Origin: Anaspis maculata | Lineage: Eukaryota > Arthropoda > Insecta > Coleoptera > Scraptiidae | Direction of reading: 5' to 3' | Assembly (NCBI GenBank): GCA_949128115.1 | Contig: OX421961.1 | Location: forward strand, 86,721,277-86,785,276 | Length of the DNA stretch: 64,000 bases | Shown: positions 59,226 through 64,000 of the stretch, piece by piece | Layout of the letters: the number at the start of each line of letters is the position of its first letter | Position numbering within the stretch: the stretch's first letter is position 1 | Program-made: the position numbers and the translations under genes | Notes under the pieces: generated by a model | Databases searched by the model: none | What the model was told of the DNA's origin: nothing | The model's input: the letters and a program-made list of their open reading frames with translations, nothing else

Positions 59226-59619
59226 TATATGAAAATCGGTTCGTTTGACGAAGATGAATGTGAAGATGACAGCGGAGGGTAAAAGTCGCATGTCTGAAAA
59301 ACATTAGAATTTTTGTTTCTCAACTGATTTCAATAAGTTTAGTATGAGCCGCTTGCTAGATAACTGAATAGGCTGTCATCGCCAACATTCACAATGTTCA
59401 AATTTCCAAAATTTAAAATGGCAAAGTTGTAGGGAAGACTGTACCAACAATGTGTTATCGAAAGAATGAACCTCCTTGACAACTCAAGAACTTAATGAAG
59501 TCATGAATCGGTTCATCCACCAAAAAGCTACAGCGAGTTGAAATAAGGCATATTTGCAATTTTTAGCGCATCTTCTAATTTTGGAAAAATCGTAGAACTG
59601 TCACTTTTCTCTTTTAATA

Positions 59620-59744
59620 TACCGTATGACCAAAAACTTTCTTCCTCTAGGCAGGCTGTGGCCTGGCCAAAATCAGCCTCGTTTGCCTGCCAATGACCAG
59701 AGCCACAGTCTGCCTAGAGGAGGAAAGTTTTTGATCGTACGGTA
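59620..59744. mobile_element. 125-bp MITE with TACCGTATG ends
   Basis: TACCGTATGACCAAAAACTT, then CCTCTAGGCAG, faces its near-complement. It shares the terminal nonamer with 762-898. Only about 30 bp of non-palindromic centre. Confidence 0.75.
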
Positions 59745-59772
59745 CTACCGAGTAGGTATACTACGTACCGGG

Positions 59773-59921
59773 TTGCCCAATAAAAACGCGTAGGTACAAG
59801 CTTTTGACACGGAGTTAACTGATTTGATTATTTTGGTTACCTTGTCACTGTGACGCCCGGCCAAAATTAACCAAATCAGTACACTCCGTGTCAAAAGCTT
59901 GTACGCGTTTTTAATGGGCAA
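59773..59921. mobile_element. 149-bp palindromic MITE
   Basis: TTGCCCAATAAAAACGCGTA faces TACGCGTTTTTAATGGGCAA. 'caagcttttgacacggag' is mirrored next, then a short centre. No ORF. Confidence 0.7.
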
Positions 59922-59927
59922 TGACCG

Positions 59928-61303
59928 TACCTCTGAACAGTGCAAAGGCATGAAAAATTCACCCAAGCTTCGATCATCTTGGCCCGCCATGTTGAACTTC
60001 TTCATTATTTAACCGGTTTTAATAAAATTGGATAGACGGGTGAGTCAGATGTGATTGTGCAAACTTAAAGAGACCAGAACACAAAAATCAAGTCAATATT
60101 TCATTTGACTAACTTATGGAGAAGGTAGTTTGAGAGTATACGGAACAAATAAAAGTTTTCTATACGAGTTCGATCAGACGATAAAACGTTTTGAAAATAT
60201 TATCGTGACGTCATTTGGGAAGATGTTTTCACCTAGATTTTGACCTCCGATTTTCACCTATCACGTTCCCATGGTCTTGTGATTGCTGTTGTCGTTTTGA
60301 CAAACGTCATTGTCTCCAATCAGTAATAATTATGGCAGGCTTGAAATCGTCGTCGTCACATCAGCAACGGATTTAAGTACAGGTATGCCCGTGAATATGA
60401 CGTCATTGTCGTTCTTAATTATTACAACCGCAGCGCCCACCACGAGATAAGTAAATTTACAAGACCCTATGCAATCGTTCTAGTTTTTTCAACTCTTTCA
60501 TCTGAGATCAACTTGTATTTTGTGTTGAGGTCTCCTTTAAGGGTAGATTTTCCTAGCCGCCCTGATTCAGAAAAATCTATATTGTATGCCTCCATCTCGC
60601 TTCCTAAGAAATAGACAGGGTGTCAAATAGTGTTGCCGTCTAGAGCTAGACTTTCTAGCGCGTCAAGACTTCGACAAGACCTCTAGAAAACTCTTGTCTT
60701 GAAATTTCTAGATTTTTCTTTCATTTGTTGAAACCAAAGTACGAGACACTACAGACGGATTACTGGACAGACAGATGGATTTTTACAATAAGATGATTCG
60801 GGTAAAGATTTGAGGTTTTCTCGAAAAATTCAAATTTTAAAAAATTTCAATTTCTTGCAACTTATTTTCAATCTTTCTAACTAATTCCGACTTCCCACCC
60901 GAAGAGATGTTTCGAACAAGAATTTCCATAGGTCTGGATACTTACTACCAATCGGGAAAGATTTGGGGTGACACAACCGATTTTTTTTAATATCAATTTT
61001 ATTATAATTATTATTTAGTTGCTATCAAAAAAAAATACCAAGGTGCAAAATACATTTCTAGGACGTCTTATTAGGATTCTGTGAGCGCTACAGAAAAATC
61101 AGGTTATTGTTGATTTTCCATTGCAAATACATTATTTATAGAGCTGTACCCACGAACCTGTAATATAGCTGGACTGATGATAACAGAGGGGGAAATGACG
61201 CCAGGCGGGCGCTGCCATGAGATTATGTGGACGTTGGGTTTTTGTTTTCAAGGGTTGGCATCACCTGCCACGGCAACGGTCTGATTCTACGAGTTTACCT
61301 AGG
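59928..61303. other. No gene seen; repeat remnants
   Basis: A single reversed CCCGCCATGTTGAA unit remnant lies near 59982. 60790-60990 is the copy of 8800-8990. TCTAGA-rich sequence at 60640-60715 has no recognised meaning. Confidence 0.4.
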
Positions 61304-61519
61304 TATATCCTGTTCACTTTTTATTTTCAGTAGAATGACTTTTTGGAGCAAAAATAAAGTGACAAGCTGGAGCGCTGGGAGGATACGGCTAACGGCCGCT
61401 GATAGTTTCGATCCAAAACTTTGCAGGTGCCATCAGCCGTAGCCGTAGCCTCCCATCTTGTCACTTTATTTTTGATACAAAAAGTCATTCTACTGAAAAT
61501 AAAAAGTGAACGGGATATA
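61304..61519. mobile_element. 216-bp MITE (ATATCC ends), best copy
   Basis: TATATCCTGTTCACTTTTTA faces its near-complement, then CAGTAGAATGACTTTTTG and ATAAAGTGACA in both arms. The centre contains TGATAGTTTCGATCCAAAAC. Full-length match to 12303-12526. Confidence 0.8.
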
Positions 61520-62159
61520 GGTGCAAGCCGCAGAAATCAAAACCAGAAATCAGGATATTATCCCAGATCAAGATAGCGCGGCACTGACAGCCAAGCACCG
61601 ACTGTCACCGAGCGAAAATTATTCCAGTGAACCTCAAACATTCTATGTAATAATGGTAAACTCTTGCAAATCTTCATAGATCGGTAACAAATTTAGCTAA
61701 AAATTACATTAATATACACTAAAATCATATATTTATAAAATAGAGTGTATAGTCATAGTCATCAATACATAAAACTGCTCCGTTGAATATTGAAAGCCAC
61801 TCTCGAGGCCGCTACCAAACATTTTGGGTACCGGTCATGTACCGGTGCATAATAAGATGGCGACTTCCAGAGGAGGGGTCATAATTTGTGGGAGGAATCT
61901 GGGGAATTAGCAGTCCAGCTATACTACAGGTTCGTGGCTGTACCACATTCTCTATGACAGATGCCATTATAACGAAGTTTGCAAAAAAAAATCACGTTTC
62001 TACGACTTTCCGTTCTCTATCTATGTGCGTCCCAGCAAAATTCGAGGTATACTGGATTTTTTCGGTCTCCCAGCTGAATCCCACCTGTGACGGCTTGTAA
62101 CTTTGGGTATATTGCTTAGGGCATATCTTTGATTATGTATGCCAAAAATTGTCCAGTAA

Positions 62160-62325
62160 AGGTGCGTTCAGTCAGCTTATTTAGCCGCAAGTTTTAATTT
62201 TAGCCGTAAGCGCTGCATCGCTTATTGGCTGTTCTGAGGAGGCTGGTTCATAAGAACCAATGGGCGTCGCCGCGCTTGCGACTAAAATTAAAACTTGCAG
62301 CTTAATAAGCTGACTGAACGCACCT
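62160..62325. mobile_element. 166-bp MITE with TAA target duplication
   Basis: AGGTGCGTTCAGTCAGCTTA faces its complement, with AAGTTTTAATTTTAG mirrored inside. It is flanked by TAA at 62157-62159 and 62326-62328. A 3-bp TAA/TTA duplication is typical of PIF/Harbinger elements. No ORF. Confidence 0.8.
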
Positions 62326-62371
62326 TAATTATCAATTTCCAGGATTCAGTAAAAATTGCCCATCCGCCCTG

Positions 62372-63036
62372 TACTACAGCGTGTTTGCAAACTTGGGGTA
62401 GAAAATTGAACCGCAGTTACAGAAATGCTTCAAAAGTTTCAGAAAAATGTTGGAAAAAATTGAGGATTTTTATTTTTGAAAATATGTAGGGTCAAAAGTT
62501 GGTCCTTCGACCCCCTCTATTTTCGTTATTTTGAAAGATTTTAGGTAACTGTTTTCACCAGCCAAAAAGCAATGTTTTTGAACCTTTGGATGTGTCTTGT
62601 AATTTTATTTACTATACAGGGTGAGTCGTATATCCTGAAAATCCAGTTTTCTCCAAAAATGCATACAGAAAATTTCATATGAAGACTACTCGTATTTGTG
62701 TTATTTGTTGCTCTACATCAGTTTTATAACCTTTAGAACCTTTCACGAGCATTTTAGAAGAAAAATATATTTTTACGATTCATGACTCACCCTGTACACT
62801 AAAATTACAAGACACATTCAAAAGTTCAAAAAATTTGCTATTTGGTCTGATAGAAACAGTTTCCTAAAATCTTTCAGAATAACGAGAATAGAAGGTGTCG
62901 AAGGACCACCTTTTGACCCTCCATATTTTCAAAAATTAAAATCATAAATTTTTCTCAACCTTTGTCTGGCGCTTTTGAAGCGTTTCCCTAACTGCGGTTC
63001 AATTTTGTACCCCCACGTTTGCAAACGCCCTGCATA
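62372..63036. mobile_element. Palindrome with central 178-bp CAGGGTG element
   Basis: Outer arms 62372-62616 and 62795-63036 mirror each other ('gtttgcaaac', 'gaccccctctatttt'/'gaccctccatatttt'). The centre is 62617-62794, with CAGGGTGAGTCGT and its complement, flanked by TA. The same centred arrangement is seen at 55826-56633. Confidence 0.75.
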
Positions 63037-63240
63037 AGTAGATCGGTTTTGATGAAATCGAGAAAATTGTTTTGCCTCGTATAGCGATTAATGATTTTAA
63101 GGCGGCCACCCGTAAGTTTCCCGTCAAAATAAACAAGCGAATATGTCTCATGGGCATGAGGCTCAGTAGCGCACTTCCTTTTTGAAGGATTAGTGAACGC
63201 AAGATGTTAAGTAATTAGGGTTCTACCGTCTTGGGCAAAA

Positions 63241-63630
63241 AATTCCAATATGGCGGCCAAAATATCGGCAGAATCATGAAATCCGGCTTGAAAATCAGAA
63301 TAATCGTACTAGACAAGGGTAAGTTCCAAGTTTCATGAAAATCGTTTCACTAATAAGAGATTTCAATATGGCGGCCAAGATGGCGGCAGAATTATGAAAC
63401 TCAGCTTGAAAATAGGAATGATCACACGAGACAAAGGTAACTTCCAAGTTACATGAAAATCCTCCCACTTATAAGAGATTTCAATATGGCGGCCAAGATG
63501 GTGGCGCAACCATGAAATTTGACTTGAAAATTAAAATGATCATACGAGACAAAGGTGAGTTTTAAGTTTCATGAAAATCGTTACACTAATAAAAAAAATT
63601 CGATATGGCAGCCAAGATTGCGGCGGAATC
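63241..63630. repeat. Tandem array, four units of about 118 bp, inverted
   Basis: Reverse orientation relative to 3273-3866: CAATATGGCGGCCAAGATGG recurs near 63245, 63365, 63483 and 63601, each followed by 'atcatgaaa', 'cgagacaaaggt' and 'catgaaaatcgtt'. The first unit has a variant second motif (ATATCGGC). Confidence 0.85.
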
Positions 63631-63901
63631 ATGAAAGCCAATCTGCCTATTTGGTTCTTGAGGACCTAAGCTATCTATCGGATAAAGTTCAATCTTCAAG
63701 GGCTGTAGCTTTATTTCCCGAAGAGAAGTTCAACTTCATCGAAGTGCACAGGAGATCTCTGTTTTTTGATAATAATGATAACGATGTATGGATAACAAAA
63801 ATAGTGCCCTTGGGGACATCAGCTATTAATAGGAAAGAAGTTCCAAGACTCTTGTTTCAATTCTCGAGAAGGAGTACAGCGTCTTAATTTCTGCACGGAT
63901 T

Positions 63902-63934
<33 letters not shown>

Positions 63935-63935
63935 C
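63631..63935. repeat. Flank of inverted array plus (CAGA)n microsatellite
   Basis: The module 'gccaatctgcctat', 'aagctatctatcg', 'tggggacatcagctat', 'caattctcgag' mirrors 2990-3270. A run of about eight CAGA units lies at 63903-63934, followed by AACCGGCCACATAAGCGTCA, which mirrors 2940-2960. Confidence 0.75.
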
Positions 63936-64000
63936 GGCCACATAAGCGTCATTCTGTTACTTATATAAAAAAATGTTCTCCAACTGATTTAGACCTCCTG

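Overview
The window is nuclear DNA of an arthropod, most likely an insect. The reasons are spliced genes with GT-AG introns (some only 57-81 bp), AT-rich non-coding sequence, a TATA/Inr-type core promoter, and a very dense load of small DNA transposons and long fold-back palindromes. Recurrent AGGTAGGTACCTA-type seeds make a hemipteran plausible, but that is only a guess. Nothing looks bacterial, viral or organellar.

Layout. (1) 1-13.8 kb is non-coding: dispersed repeats, a 118-bp tandem array, MITEs, an 1171-bp fold-back and a hAT-type MITE. A good TATA/Inr promoter lies at 7.30-7.33 kb. (2) 13.87-28.40 kb, + strand, holds six exons (613 residues in the window) of a secreted ADAMTS-like matrix protein of the THSD4/ADAMTSL4 (lonely heart) kind: end of the cysteine-rich region, spacer, six thrombospondin type-1 repeats (TSR) and a C-terminal PLAC domain. 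The N-terminal exons were not found. Its introns carry a hAT MITE with a perfect target duplication and several large palindromes. (3) 29.11-46.86 kb, - strand, holds three tandem paralogous genes for six-helix cytochrome b561-domain proteins of the CYB561D2 type (223, 223 and 224 residues). All three have the same three-exon structure, the same intron phases and all four haem-ligand histidines. The first converges tail-to-tail with the ADAMTS-like gene. Between the copies lie nested transposons, including short-TIR elements with unique exon-like cores. (4) 46.9-64 kb is again repeat-rich: a 1538-bp fold-back, a LINE reverse-transcriptase C-terminal relic, further palindromes, one ankyrin-repeat exon on the - strand at 55.5-55.7 kb, and a second 118-bp array.

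How the genes relate. The ADAMTS-like protein should act in the extracellular matrix (fibrillin or collagen organisation), while the b561 proteins should be intracellular or organelle-membrane ascorbate-linked electron carriers. I see no functional link between them, only adjacency. The most distinctive content is the transposon layer: many palindromes with TA[CAGGGTG...] ends but unrelated interiors, cases where such an element sits in the middle of a larger palindrome, three hAT MITEs each with its own reiterated motif, and TIR elements that seem to carry gene fragments.
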